A stretch of 64,000 bases of DNA, taken from contig CANSWY010000007.1 in assembly GCA_947650915.1 (NCBI GenBank), positions 1-64,000 of the forward strand. The letters are read 5' to 3'. Origin of the DNA: an uncultured Eggerthellaceae bacterium. Lineage in GTDB: Bacteria; Actinomycetota; Coriobacteriia; Coriobacteriales; Eggerthellaceae. The notes beneath the pieces were generated by a model. The model did no database searches. It worked only from the letters and a program-made list of their open reading frames with translations, and had not been told where the DNA came from. This document shows positions 56,898-64,000 of the stretch, piece after piece; position 1 is the first letter of the stretch; every line of letters begins with the position of its first letter. The translations under genes and the position numbers were made by a program.

Positions 56898-56959
56898 CCG
56901 GGTCAGTGAGCTTCAACGCATGCACGCACGAAAGCCTCCGATGACCCGGGGGCTTTTTT
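56898..56959 (+). terminator. trp attenuator (terminator/antiterminator)
   Basis: Terminator: GCCTCC (56934-56939) pairs with GGGGGC (56948-56953), loop of 8, then six T. Antiterminator: CCGGGTCA (56898-56905) pairs exactly with TGACCCGG (56942-56949), taking part of the terminator 3' arm. A third pairing, GTGCGTG (56866-56872, at the Trp codons) with CACGCAC (56923-56929), could shut off the antiterminator when the ribosome is not stalled. Thus Trp starvation should stall the ribosome at the Trp codons and let transcription run into trpB2. Confidence 0.85.
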
Positions 56960-57015
56960 CATGCACGCGCACCGGACGGAACGGACCGCACGCAAGCCGA
57001 AAGAAAGGACGCATC

Positions 57016-58419
57016 ATGGCAGAGAGCACGAACGGGAAGACGAACGCACCCTACCGGCTGTACCTCAAAGAGGACCAAATCCCCACCCAGTGGTACAACC
57101 TGCGCGCTGACATGCCCGAACCGCCCGATCCCATGATGCTGCCGAACGGCCAGGTGGCGCGCCCTGAAGACATCGCGCCCGTGTTCTGCGATGAACTGGT
57201 GCGCCAGGAACTGGACGACGAAACGGCCTACTTCGACATCCCCGAAGGCGTGCGCGAAATGTACAAGGTCTACCGCCCCTCCCCCTTATGCCGCGCCTAC
57301 AACCTGGAGCGCGCGCTGGGCACGCCCGCGCACATCTATTACAAGTTCGAAGGCAACAACACCTCCGGCTCCCATAAGCTGAACTCCGCGCTGGCCCAGG
57401 CCTATTACGCGAAGGAGCAGGACCTGGAGAAGATCACCACGGAGACAGGCGCGGGCCAGTGGGGCACCGCGCTCTCCGAAGCCGCTGACCACTATGGGCT
57501 GGACCTGGACGTGTTCATGGTGAAGTGCTCCTACGAACAGAAGCCCTTCCGCCGCAACATCATGGAGACCTTCAACGCCACCGTGACACCCTCCCCTTCC
57601 AACACCACCGAAGTGGGGCGCCGCATGCTGGCGGAGCACCCGGATTCCACCGGCAGCCTGGGCACCGCCATCTCAGAGGCGGTGGAGCGCGCGCTGAACG
57701 TGCCCGGCAACAAGGGCCGCTACCAGCTGGGAAGCGTGCTGAACCAGGTGGTGCTGCACCAGTCCATCATCGGCCTGGAGAGCTACACCGCCTTGGAAGA
57801 GCTGGGCGAATACGCGGACATCGTCATCGGCTGCGCGGGCGGCGGATCGAACCTGGGCGGGCTGATCGCCCCGTTCATGCGGGACAAGCTGCGCGGCACG
57901 CGCCCGGATGTGCGCTTCATCGCCGTGGAACCGGCCAGCTGCCCCTCCCTCACGCGCGGCAAGTACGCCTACGACTACGCCGACACCGGCCAAAGCTGTC
58001 CGCTGGTCAAGATGTACACGTTGGGCAACGGTTTCCTTCCCTCTCCGGACCACGCCGGCGGCCTTCGCTACCATGGCATGGCACCCATCGTGAGCAAGCT
58101 GAAAGCCGACGGGCACCTGGAGGCCGTGGCCGTGAAGCAGACGGATGTGTTCGCCGCCGCAGAGGAGTTCGCGCGGCTGGAGACCATCCTGCCGGCTCCG
58201 GAGAGCGCGCACGCCATCTTCCAGGCCATGGAAGAGGCGAAGAAGTGCGCAGAGACCGGTGAGGAGAAGACCATCCTCTTCGGGCTGACCGGCACCGGGT
58301 ACTTCGACATGTATGCCTACGATGCGTACAACAACGGCAAGATGACCGACCACGTGCCCACGGATGAAGAACTGGAAGCAGGGTTCGCCACCATCCCCTC
58401 CATCCCGGGCATCCAGTAG
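57016..58419 (+). CDS. trpB2: tryptophan synthase beta-like protein, TrpB2 type
   Basis: 467 aa. Condenses indole with serine in the family. FEGNNTSGSHKLNSALAQ holds the PLP lysine (~120); ETGAGQWGTALSEAA (~140) is the catalytic Glu/helix; GCAGGGSNLGG binds the PLP phosphate. The long N-terminal lead and MPEPPDPM motif distinguish TrpB2 from TrpB1, and TrpB2 generally lacks the alpha-subunit contacts. No trpA is adjacent. Together with the attenuator this indicates indole salvage or a stand-alone TrpB. RBS GAAAGGA is 7 bases before the ATG. Confidence 0.95.
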   Translation: MAESTNGKTNAPYRLYLKEDQIPTQWYNLRADMPEPPDPMMLPNGQVARPEDIAPVFCDELVRQELDDETAYFDIPEGVREMYKVYRPSPLCRAYNLERALGTPAHIYYKFEGNNTSGSHKLNSALAQAYYAKEQDLEKITTETGAGQWGTALSEAADHYGLDLDVFMVKCSYEQKPFRRNIMETFNATVTPSPSNTTEVGRRMLAEHPDSTGSLGTAISEAVERALNVPGNKGRYQLGSVLNQVVLHQSIIGLESYTALEELGEYADIVIGCAGGGSNLGGLIAPFMRDKLRGTRPDVRFIAVEPASCPSLTRGKYAYDYADTGQSCPLVKMYTLGNGFLPSPDHAGGLRYHGMAPIVSKLKADGHLEAVAVKQTDVFAAAEEFARLETILPAPESAHAIFQAMEEAKKCAETGEEKTILFGLTGTGYFDMYAYDAYNNGKMTDHVPTDEELEAGFATIPSIPGIQ

Positions 58420-58431
58420 AAGGAGGCCCTC

Positions 58432-58764
58432 ATGGAACCGCTGCCCCGCGTTGATGAGAAGAAGCTGCGTGCGTCTGAGAAGGCGCACGCGAAGGACACG
58501 CTGGCGAACGACCAGCCGGTAGTCCTGGAATCCTCAGAGACGGATCCGGAATTCCCCGCCGGGCAGGAGTTCGAAGTGGACGAGGACGGCCCAGCCGGTT
58601 CCAGGAAGAAGCATCCGGGGCTGATCTGGGCCATCATCGCGGTGGTGGCGGTGGTCATCCTCTGCTTCGCGTTCGCGCGGACCGGGGACTGGATGAACCC
58701 TGAACAGGCGCAGCAGGTGCAAGACGCGCACGTGAACGAACAGATCGTGCCCGAAGACGCGTGA
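58432..58764 (+). CDS. single-helix membrane protein of unknown function
   Basis: 110 aa. Charged acidic N-terminal half (residues 1-60), one hydrophobic helix (GLIWAIIAVVAVVILCFAFA, ~63-82) and a short outer tail. AAGGAGG before the ATG, 12 bases after trpB2 on the same transcript, so it falls under the trp attenuator too. No family recognised. Confidence 0.7.
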   Translation: MEPLPRVDEKKLRASEKAHAKDTLANDQPVVLESSETDPEFPAGQEFEVDEDGPAGSRKKHPGLIWAIIAVVAVVILCFAFARTGDWMNPEQAQQVQDAHVNEQIVPEDA

Positions 58765-58783
58765 AGCGACCAGCGGCTGGCGG

Positions 58784-59587
58784 CTAGTCTTCCGGCAGCG
58801 GGAGCCAGAGATTGAGATCCACGTCCGTGGTGATGCCGGGGATCTGCCCTGTACTGGAATACTGCCAGATGCGGAAATCGAACTGTGCGGTGGGAATGCC
58901 AACATCATATTCCGCCAGCCAGAGCGGGTAGGCCTGGCGCACCGTCTTGTCCAGCCGCAGCAGATCCCGCTGATTGCCATACACGAACGGCACATGCCCC
59001 GCCGCCTGCACGCGTTCACAGAAGGCCACAGCCATCTTGCTCAGCAGCGCGCCGTCCACGTCATTCGCCCGCGCGCCTTCGATCTGCACGGATTCGTGGT
59101 CGAACGCCACCGCTTCGAAAAAGATGCCGGCGTCTTCTGCCTGGCCGATGAGATCCAGCAGGAAATCCGCCTCTTCTTCCGCTTCCGCCAGCGTGATGGC
59201 CTGGGAGAAGAAGTACGTGGACACCGGGATGCCCGCGGCTTGCGCACCCGCCACGTTCGCCCGGAAGAATTCGTCCTCATACAGCACGCCTTCCGTGGCA
59301 CCGCGATTGCCCGCCCGCACGAACGCGAACTGCACGCCCGCGCCGTAGACGGCCGGCCAATCGATCTCATGCTGGTGCGAAGACACATCCACGCCCCAGC
59401 GGGACTGCACCGTGCCACCGGGCGCATAGGTGAGCCGGTCCCCGTCGCGCAGGAGCGCATCCCACACATACGGGCTGACATAAGGAGGCTCTCCGCAGCC
59501 GGAAAGGCCCAGCACCGCGCCGGCCGCCGCAGCCCCCAAAAGCGCGAGCGCCTGTCTGCGCGTGATGTTCGCCGGAAGCGCCCTCAT
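58784..59587 (-). CDS. GH25 lysozyme-like lipoprotein, possible Tat export
   Basis: 267 aa. Signal TRRQALALLGAAAAGAVLGLSGC has a twin-Arg pair and a lipobox (LSGC, Cys ~31). GH25 domain: VDVSSHQ (Asp ~66) and FDHESVQ with the catalytic DxE (~163-165), then FVYGN and WQYSSTG motifs. Would cleave peptidoglycan glycan strands outside the membrane. Its ATG overlaps the MFS stop codon (ATGA), so they are coupled. Confidence 0.85.
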   Translation of the reverse strand: MRALPANITRRQALALLGAAAAGAVLGLSGCGEPPYVSPYVWDALLRDGDRLTYAPGGTVQSRWGVDVSSHQHEIDWPAVYGAGVQFAFVRAGNRGATEGVLYEDEFFRANVAGAQAAGIPVSTYFFSQAITLAEAEEEADFLLDLIGQAEDAGIFFEAVAFDHESVQIEGARANDVDGALLSKMAVAFCERVQAAGHVPFVYGNQRDLLRLDKTVRQAYPLWLAEYDVGIPTAQFDFRIWQYSSTGQIPGITTDVDLNLWLPLPED

Positions 59588-60975
59588 GCGTCCCCCTTCG
59601 CTGTGCGCGGCATGACGAACACGCCGATGACGAGCACCACCGCTGAGAAGAGCGCGGAGAAGCCGAACGCCAGCTGATAGGCCAACACCGCAGCGCCCGT
59701 GAACGCCAGCTGCGACACGCCGGTGATCAACAGCATCATGAGCGCTGTGCCGAACGAAGCGCAGCACTGACGCAGCGTGACGAAGAAGATGGAGCCGTCA
59801 TTCATGAGCGGACCGGGCAGGCGCGACATGCCCCAGGAGATGAACGGCCCGATGATGGAGCTGACGCCGATGCCACGGATGGTCTGCATCAGCGTGAGCA
59901 ACCAGAGCGGCGTGTCCACGCTGACGAACGCCATGGACACCGCGCCCACCGTGAGGAACGCGCCGCCGCCGATGATGACCGGCCGTGGCCCGATGCGGTC
60001 AGACAGAATGCCGCCCACCGGGTTGAAGACCACGGCCAGGATGGTGGCCGGGATGAAGACAATGCCCGCATCCAGCGCTGTCAAGCCGCACACGTTCTGC
60101 ACGAACAAGGGCACGATGAGCGTGATGCCCATGAACGACGCGAACAGCGCACATTGTCCCACCATGCTGGTCACATAAGTGCGGTTGCGCATGACATCCA
60201 TGCTGATGAGCGGGTTTTCGATGCGCTTCTGCCGCGCGATGAACAGGATGAGGCACGCCGCGCCACAGAGCAGCGGGACGATGGTCTGCCCGTTCGCCAC
60301 GCCCACGCTGGCCGCGTTCGTGAAGCCCAAGAGCAAGCCACCGAACCCGAGGGTGGACAGCAGGAAGGACAGCTGATCCAGGTGCGCGTCATGGTTCGGC
60401 GCCTCTTCGCGCTTGATGAGCACAACGGCACAGACGAAGATGACAGCCAGCAGGATGGCCAGCATCAGAAAGAAGCTGCGCCAGCCCAGGCTGTCCACCA
60501 GCGCGCCGCCGATGAGCGGGCCGATGTTCGGCGCGAAGCCCATGGCCACGCCCGCGATGCCCATGGCCGTGCCCCGCTTTCCCGGCGGGAAGCGCGTCAT
60601 GGAGATGGTTTGCAGCACCGGCAGCGTGATGCCGGTGGCCACGGCCTGCGGCACGCGCCCCAAAAGCAGCACGATGAAATCCGGGGCCAGCCAATCCATC
60701 ACCGACCCCGCTGCGAACAGCAGGATGGCTGCCAGCATGAGCGTGCGGATGCTGAGCTTGCGGGAGAGATGCGCCACCAACGGCACGGTGATGCCGATAC
60801 CCAGCATGTAGAGAGTGGTGAGCCACTGGGACACGGCTTCCGTGGTGCCGAAGGACGCCTGCACGCCCAGCAGCATGGAGTTCATGACCGTCTGCGTGAG
60901 CGACCCCAACGCGCAGAGCAGGGTCACGATGGCGAACAGGACGTAGGTGCCCGCCCGCGTTGCGTCTTTCGTCAT
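59584..60975 (-). CDS. MFS transporter, DHA2/EmrB-like (14 helices)
   Basis: 463 aa. TLDxTIVN-like motif C region (TLPVLQTISMTRFPPGKRG), ILSDRIGPR-type loop, and about 14 helices indicate the DHA2 drug exporter family. Substrate unknown. I use the ATG at 60975 (GGAAGG upstream); an ATG 15 bases earlier lacks a ribosome site. Coupled by overlap to the GH25 gene. Confidence 0.85.
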   Translation of the reverse strand: MTKDATRAGTYVLFAIVTLLCALGSLTQTVMNSMLLGVQASFGTTEAVSQWLTTLYMLGIGITVPLVAHLSRKLSIRTLMLAAILLFAAGSVMDWLAPDFIVLLLGRVPQAVATGITLPVLQTISMTRFPPGKRGTAMGIAGVAMGFAPNIGPLIGGALVDSLGWRSFFLMLAILLAVIFVCAVVLIKREEAPNHDAHLDQLSFLLSTLGFGGLLLGFTNAASVGVANGQTIVPLLCGAACLILFIARQKRIENPLISMDVMRNRTYVTSMVGQCALFASFMGITLIVPLFVQNVCGLTALDAGIVFIPATILAVVFNPVGGILSDRIGPRPVIIGGGAFLTVGAVSMAFVSVDTPLWLLTLMQTIRGIGVSSIIGPFISWGMSRLPGPLMNDGSIFFVTLRQCCASFGTALMMLLITGVSQLAFTGAAVLAYQLAFGFSALFSAVVLVIGVFVMPRTAKGDA

Positions 60976-61032
60976 GCGCCTGCCTTCCATGGTATTCGTT
61001 GCGTGAAAGTGTAGCGGAACGCGCGAACAAAG

Positions 61033-61089
61033 GCCTGTAGCGCAGGCTTCAGCCTGCGAGGGGCAAAGGCTGAAGCCTTTGCTACGGGC
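61033..61089. repeat. REP-like cloverleaf of three hairpins
   Basis: Outer stem GCCTGTAGC/GCTACGGGC encloses GCAGGCTTCAGCCTGC and AAAGGCTGAAGCCTTT, which themselves are complementary-like (AGGCTTCAGCCT against AGGCTGAAGCCT). Widespread extragenic palindromes in many phyla look similar. Lies between the MFS gene and the OPT relic. Confidence 0.6.
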
Positions 61090-61112
61090 TTTCAGTACGA
61101 AGGGACGGGGCG

Positions 61113-61275
61113 TCAGGAGAGGAAGGCGGCTCCGGTGAGGAGGAGGGCCAAGATGATGCCCATGACGGATTCGCCGCCCAAAAGGCCGGAGGCCAGAATG
61201 AGGCCCGTGTCCTGGTAGCTGCGTTCGCGGGCGGCGCGTTCATCTTCGGGAAGCGCAACCAGCTTCCGCTTGTGG
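61113..61275 (-). pseudogene. 3'-terminal relic of an OPT transporter gene
   Basis: 163 bp that repeat the last 163 bp of the OPT gene (61682-61844), ending with the same stop codon. The first ~116 bp (the 3' end) are identical; the upstream ~45 bp differ at many positions (ERAARERSY versus ERASRERSY). It is cut off exactly where the repeat at 61276 begins, so the rest of a second copy is gone. Not a working gene. Confidence 0.9.
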
Positions 61276-61453
61276 ATGTGCAAAAGGGACGTTCCAAATT
61301 GCACATAGGAAAAGGATATGCGCACTGAAAGACTTCTTCTATGTGCAATTTGGGACGTCCCTTTTGCACATCAGGCAACCTCGCGGGTGCGATTTGGGAC
61401 GTCCCTTTTGCACATCAGGCAACCTCGCGGGTGCGATTTGGGACACCCCTCAT
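61276..61453 (+). repeat. palindromic repeat cluster: complete copy with two right units
   Basis: Complete copy 61276-61371, right units 61372-61415 and a partial one 61416-61453 (spacer CAGGCAACCTCGC; core decayed to GGGACACCCC). Its left end is the exact breakpoint of the OPT relic. Loop …GATATGCGCACTGAAAGACT…. Confidence 0.95.
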
Positions 61454-61476
61454 ATCAGGGAACAGGTGCACTCGGG

Positions 61477-61577
61477 ACAAGGGCGATGGGCGCCGTCAGG
61501 CGCCCTAGAACCCGCGAATGAAACAGCGGTGCGCAGCACCGTGACGCAGCACGGCGTCCTTTGCCGTGCTGCGTCAC
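61477..61577. repeat. three-hairpin element between two palindromic repeats
   Basis: GGGCGCC-GTCA-GGCGCCC, then CGGTGC-GCA-GCACCG, then GTGACGCAGCACGGC…GCCGTGCTGCGTCAC. Shares the frame sequences of 44134-44228 with different stems. Lies between the two repeats bracketing the OPT relic side. Confidence 0.65.
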
Positions 61578-61581
61578 TCGG

Positions 61582-61677
61582 ATGTGCAAAAGGGACGTTC
61601 CAAATTGCACATAGGAAAAGGATATGCGCACTGAGAGACTGTTCCTATGTGCGATTTGGGACGTCCCTTTTGCACAT
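61582..61677 (+). repeat. 96-bp palindromic repeat, complete copy
   Basis: Loop …GATATGCGCACTGAGAGACT…, differing from the 61276 copy by few bases. Ends 4 bases before the OPT stop codon complement. Confidence 0.95.
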
Positions 61678-61681
61678 GGTG

Positions 61682-63388
61682 TCAGGAGAGGAAGGCGGCT
61701 CCGGTGAGGAGGAGGGCCAAGATGATGCCCATGACGGATTCGCCGCCCAAAAGGCCGGAGGCCAGAATGAGGCCCGTGTCCTGGTAGCTGCGTTCGCGAG
61801 AGGCTCGCTCTTCTTCGGGAAGCGCAGCCAGCTTCCGCTTGTGGAAGACGTCCACCACCAGCTTCACCAGCACGCCCAGAAACGCCGTGAGAGACATGTA
61901 GAACGGCAGATAGATGCCCAGCCCCAGCATCATGGCCGGGAAGCGCACCAGATACAGCGCGAACCCGGCAACGGCCCCGATGAGGAACGCCGGCATGTTC
62001 GGCACGCCGGACACCATGGTGGCCACCACGCTGGCCTGCGCGGAGACGAATTCACGGCCCGGGCCGAACGCGTCCGCGCCGTAGGCCTGGAAGAGCACGC
62101 CGATCACCAAGGCGGCCACCACCGACCCGATCACGGCTCCGATGCCCTGCCCCACCCACTGCGCGCGCGGATCCGTTCCCAGAACGGCGCCAGCTTTGAA
62201 ATCATTCATGACATCGCCCGCCAGCCCGCAGGCCACCGCCACCAATGCGGCCACGAAGAAGAGCTGCAGCTCTGACACATCCGCTGCCAGCGCGATGAGG
62301 AAGAGCGCGATCAGCCCGAATATCTCCATCGGGTCGATGCTGGTCTGGCCCACGGATTGCGCGCTCATGGCGCAGGCCACGAAGGCGCAGGCCAGGGCCG
62401 CCACGGACACGCCGAAGGGCAGGTCCAGCGCGATGCACGCCGCCACGGATGCACAGGCGAACACCAGAATGACCGCGCCGGAGTTCCGGATGGCCATGCG
62501 CGCCTGCGACTGCCGGGCACCTCCCATGACCGCGGTGAGCCCCAGCGGCTCAGACGCGCGCGCCGCCTGTTCGGCCTTGCGCGTCACGGTGCGCACGCCC
62601 AACGGGATGATGTCGCGCACGATGACCGCGATGCCGCAGCCCATCATGCATCCCATGCCCAGACACGACGCCACCTGTTGAGCCGCTTCGGTGGATGCCA
62701 GGCCCAGCGCCGGCGCGCCCACCACGATGCCGAAGCTGCCGATCACCGCCCCGGCGAACCAGACCGCCATGGCGCCGGTGCCCACCAAAAAACCCACGGC
62801 CAGCATCATAGGAGAAGCGTAGATGCCGAACACCACGCCCGGGATGGGCAGCTGCGCCACCATGGAGGGGATCAGCTTCACGCCGTCGCGCAGCACCGCC
62901 CAGAGCGCTGCGCACCCGAAGGCGCCGAAGAGCTTCGCGCCCGTGCGGCCGCCGGTGTTGCCCGCCTTGAGCGTTTCGGCTGCAGCCTGTCCCAGCGGAT
63001 ATTCCAGATGCGCGTCTTGGATGAAGTGGCGCCGGAACGCGACGGAGGCCGCCAGTCCCACCGCGGAACCCGCCAGGGCCGTCACCACCAGCTGCAACGT
63101 GGAGATGCCCTCGCCCAGTCCCAGCATCCACGCGCCGGGGATGGTGAACGCAAGACCGCCCGCCACCATGGCACCGGAGGACATGACCGTGTGGGTGACG
63201 TTCGCCTCGTTCAGCGTGAACCGGCCGCGACTGGCCGCCTTGAGCGTGAACAGCGAAAGCAGCGCCGCGAAGATGATGGGCCAGGGCAGCGCGCCCATCT
63301 TGAGCACCACATACACCGATGACGCCGTGATCACCGCGCAGCCCACGCAGCCGATCAGGATGCCGCGCACGGTCAGTTGGCCTTTCAC
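61682..63388 (-). CDS. oligopeptide transporter OPT family protein
   Basis: 568 aa, about 14-16 membrane helices. GQLTVRGILIGCVGCAVITASSV opening, EYPLGQAAAETLKAG, the GIY-type VVFGIYASPMMLAVGFLVG and ILASGLLGGESVMGI C-terminal segments are OPT hallmarks of the prokaryotic branch; substrates may be peptides or metal chelates. I take the GTG at 63388 (AGAGG 6 bases upstream) instead of an ATG at 63457 which lacks a ribosome site. An old relic of a second copy lies downstream. Confidence 0.85.
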   Translation of the reverse strand: MKGQLTVRGILIGCVGCAVITASSVYVVLKMGALPWPIIFAALLSLFTLKAASRGRFTLNEANVTHTVMSSGAMVAGGLAFTIPGAWMLGLGEGISTLQLVVTALAGSAVGLAASVAFRRHFIQDAHLEYPLGQAAAETLKAGNTGGRTGAKLFGAFGCAALWAVLRDGVKLIPSMVAQLPIPGVVFGIYASPMMLAVGFLVGTGAMAVWFAGAVIGSFGIVVGAPALGLASTEAAQQVASCLGMGCMMGCGIAVIVRDIIPLGVRTVTRKAEQAARASEPLGLTAVMGGARQSQARMAIRNSGAVILVFACASVAACIALDLPFGVSVAALACAFVACAMSAQSVGQTSIDPMEIFGLIALFLIALAADVSELQLFFVAALVAVACGLAGDVMNDFKAGAVLGTDPRAQWVGQGIGAVIGSVVAALVIGVLFQAYGADAFGPGREFVSAQASVVATMVSGVPNMPAFLIGAVAGFALYLVRFPAMMLGLGIYLPFYMSLTAFLGVLVKLVVDVFHKRKLAALPEEERASRERSYQDTGLILASGLLGGESVMGIILALLLTGAAFLS

Positions 63389-63479
63389 ATCCGCCTCTTT
63401 CTTTCGTGATGATGGAGCCGCGCCCCTGATGCGGGCGCGGATACGTGATTCTTGCATAAGCGGTGCGGACAGCGGACGC

Positions 63480-63959
63480 TCAGACGGTGAGATCGGCGTA
63501 ACCGGCACCGATCAGGGAGACCAGCGCATCAGACGCGGTCTCCAGCTGGCAGCCGATGCGGCCACCGGAATAAAGGATGGTGTCGAACAGCTGCGCCGTT
63601 TCATCCATGACGGTGGGGAACTGCTTCTTCATGCCCACCGGCGAACAGCCGCCGTGCACGTATCCCGTGAGCGGGAGCAGTTCGCGCGCGGGCAGCATGG
63701 CCACCGCCTTCTCCCCCACCGCGGCGGCCGCCTTCTTCAGATCCAGCTCTGCCGCCACCGGGATCATGAAGACGAAATGTCCGCCGGACTTGCCTTGGGT
63801 GACCAGCGTCTTGAACACGCGGTCCGGATCTTCGCCCAGCATCTGCGCCACCTCCACGCCACTGGGCGCGCCTTCACATTCGAACGTGCGGAACTGGAAG
63901 GGGATGCGCGCGGCCTCCACCTCGCGGATGGCGTTCGTTTTGGCGGGATGCTTGGGCAT
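63480..63959 (-). CDS. ybaK: Cys-tRNA(Pro) deacylase YbaK/EbsC
   Basis: 159 aa. Removes cysteine from mischarged tRNA-Pro. VFKTLVTQ holds the catalytic Lys (~50); LTGYVHGGCSPVGMK near 97-111 is the family glycine loop, and ILYSGGRIGCQLETA follows. Starts 4 bases after the stop of the gene entering at the window end. Confidence 0.92.
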   Translation of the reverse strand: MPKHPAKTNAIREVEAARIPFQFRTFECEGAPSGVEVAQMLGEDPDRVFKTLVTQGKSGGHFVFMIPVAAELDLKKAAAAVGEKAVAMLPARELLPLTGYVHGGCSPVGMKKQFPTVMDETAQLFDTILYSGGRIGCQLETASDALVSLIGAGYADLTV

Positions 63960-63962
63960 GGG

Positions 63963-64000
63963 TCAGCGCTTGCGGGGCTTGGGGTAGAAGCGGTAGACGG
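63963..64000 (-). CDS. 3' end of an unidentified gene (cut by the window)
   Basis: The last 11 codons on the minus strand read VYRFYPKPRKR then a stop, 3 bases before the ybaK start. Too short to name. Confidence 0.45.
   Translation of the reverse strand, partial: VYRFYPKPRKR

Overview
High-GC window from a bacterial chromosome. An actinobacterial IHF-type nucleoid protein (mIHF), tandem-domain PPK2, a fused MobB-MobA, several four-cluster ferredoxin and flavodoxin genes, a flavodiiron protein and no respiratory-oxygen genes point to an anaerobic actinobacterium, most likely class Coriobacteriia (Eggerthella/Slackia-like). The taxonomic call is inference from gene content. About 50 protein genes are real; most are on the minus strand and packed into short operons. 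RNA genes are one tRNA-Ala(GGC) and the SRP RNA.

Layout. 0.1-5.8 kb: metG-tatD-flavodoxin-rsmA-NifU-like operon. 6.3-11 kb: divergent polyphosphate pair, ppk1 (with a long disordered tail) and a tandem-PPK2 polyP:AMP phosphotransferase. 11-17 kb: U32 peptidase, lipoprotein, class A PBP. 17-21.4 kb: argCJBD. 21.5-28.8 kb: glutamate-cysteine ligase-like enzyme, SlyD-like FKBP, an unknown gene with a LexA-type box, membrane proteins, an EF-G paralogue, a LuxR-type regulator. 29-35 kb: amidohydrolase, tRNA-Ala, EamA exporter, Mrp ATPase, second U32 peptidase. 35-45 kb: flavodoxin, aminotransferase, large membrane protein, MHS transporter, glycine-amidinotransferase-like enzyme, small alarmone synthetase, mIHF. 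45-51 kb: ferredoxin, MobBA, RecR, YbaB, DnaX. 51-56 kb: DedA, SRP RNA, flavodiiron protein, YgjP-like protease, RsmI, sortase. 56-64 kb: holin-like protein, a trp-attenuator-controlled trpB2, GH25 lipoprotein, MFS, OPT transporter and YbaK.

The most striking feature is an intergenic repeat family: 16 complete copies plus one truncated copy of a 96-bp element. Each consists of two 31-bp modules in inverted orientation around a conserved 34-bp loop; each module is itself a palindrome centred on GGGACGTCCC. Extra 31-bp modules often extend either side, typically at 44-bp spacing on the right. Copies lie almost only between genes, usually just past the stop codon of the gene to their right, in a fixed orientation. 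One supplies the last codons of the flavodiiron gene, and two bracket a relic of the OPT gene. A second, less regular class of multi-hairpin loci abuts some of these copies. I do not recognise this family. A second clear regulatory discovery is a trp leader peptide with three consecutive Trp codons plus an attenuator before an orphan trpB2.
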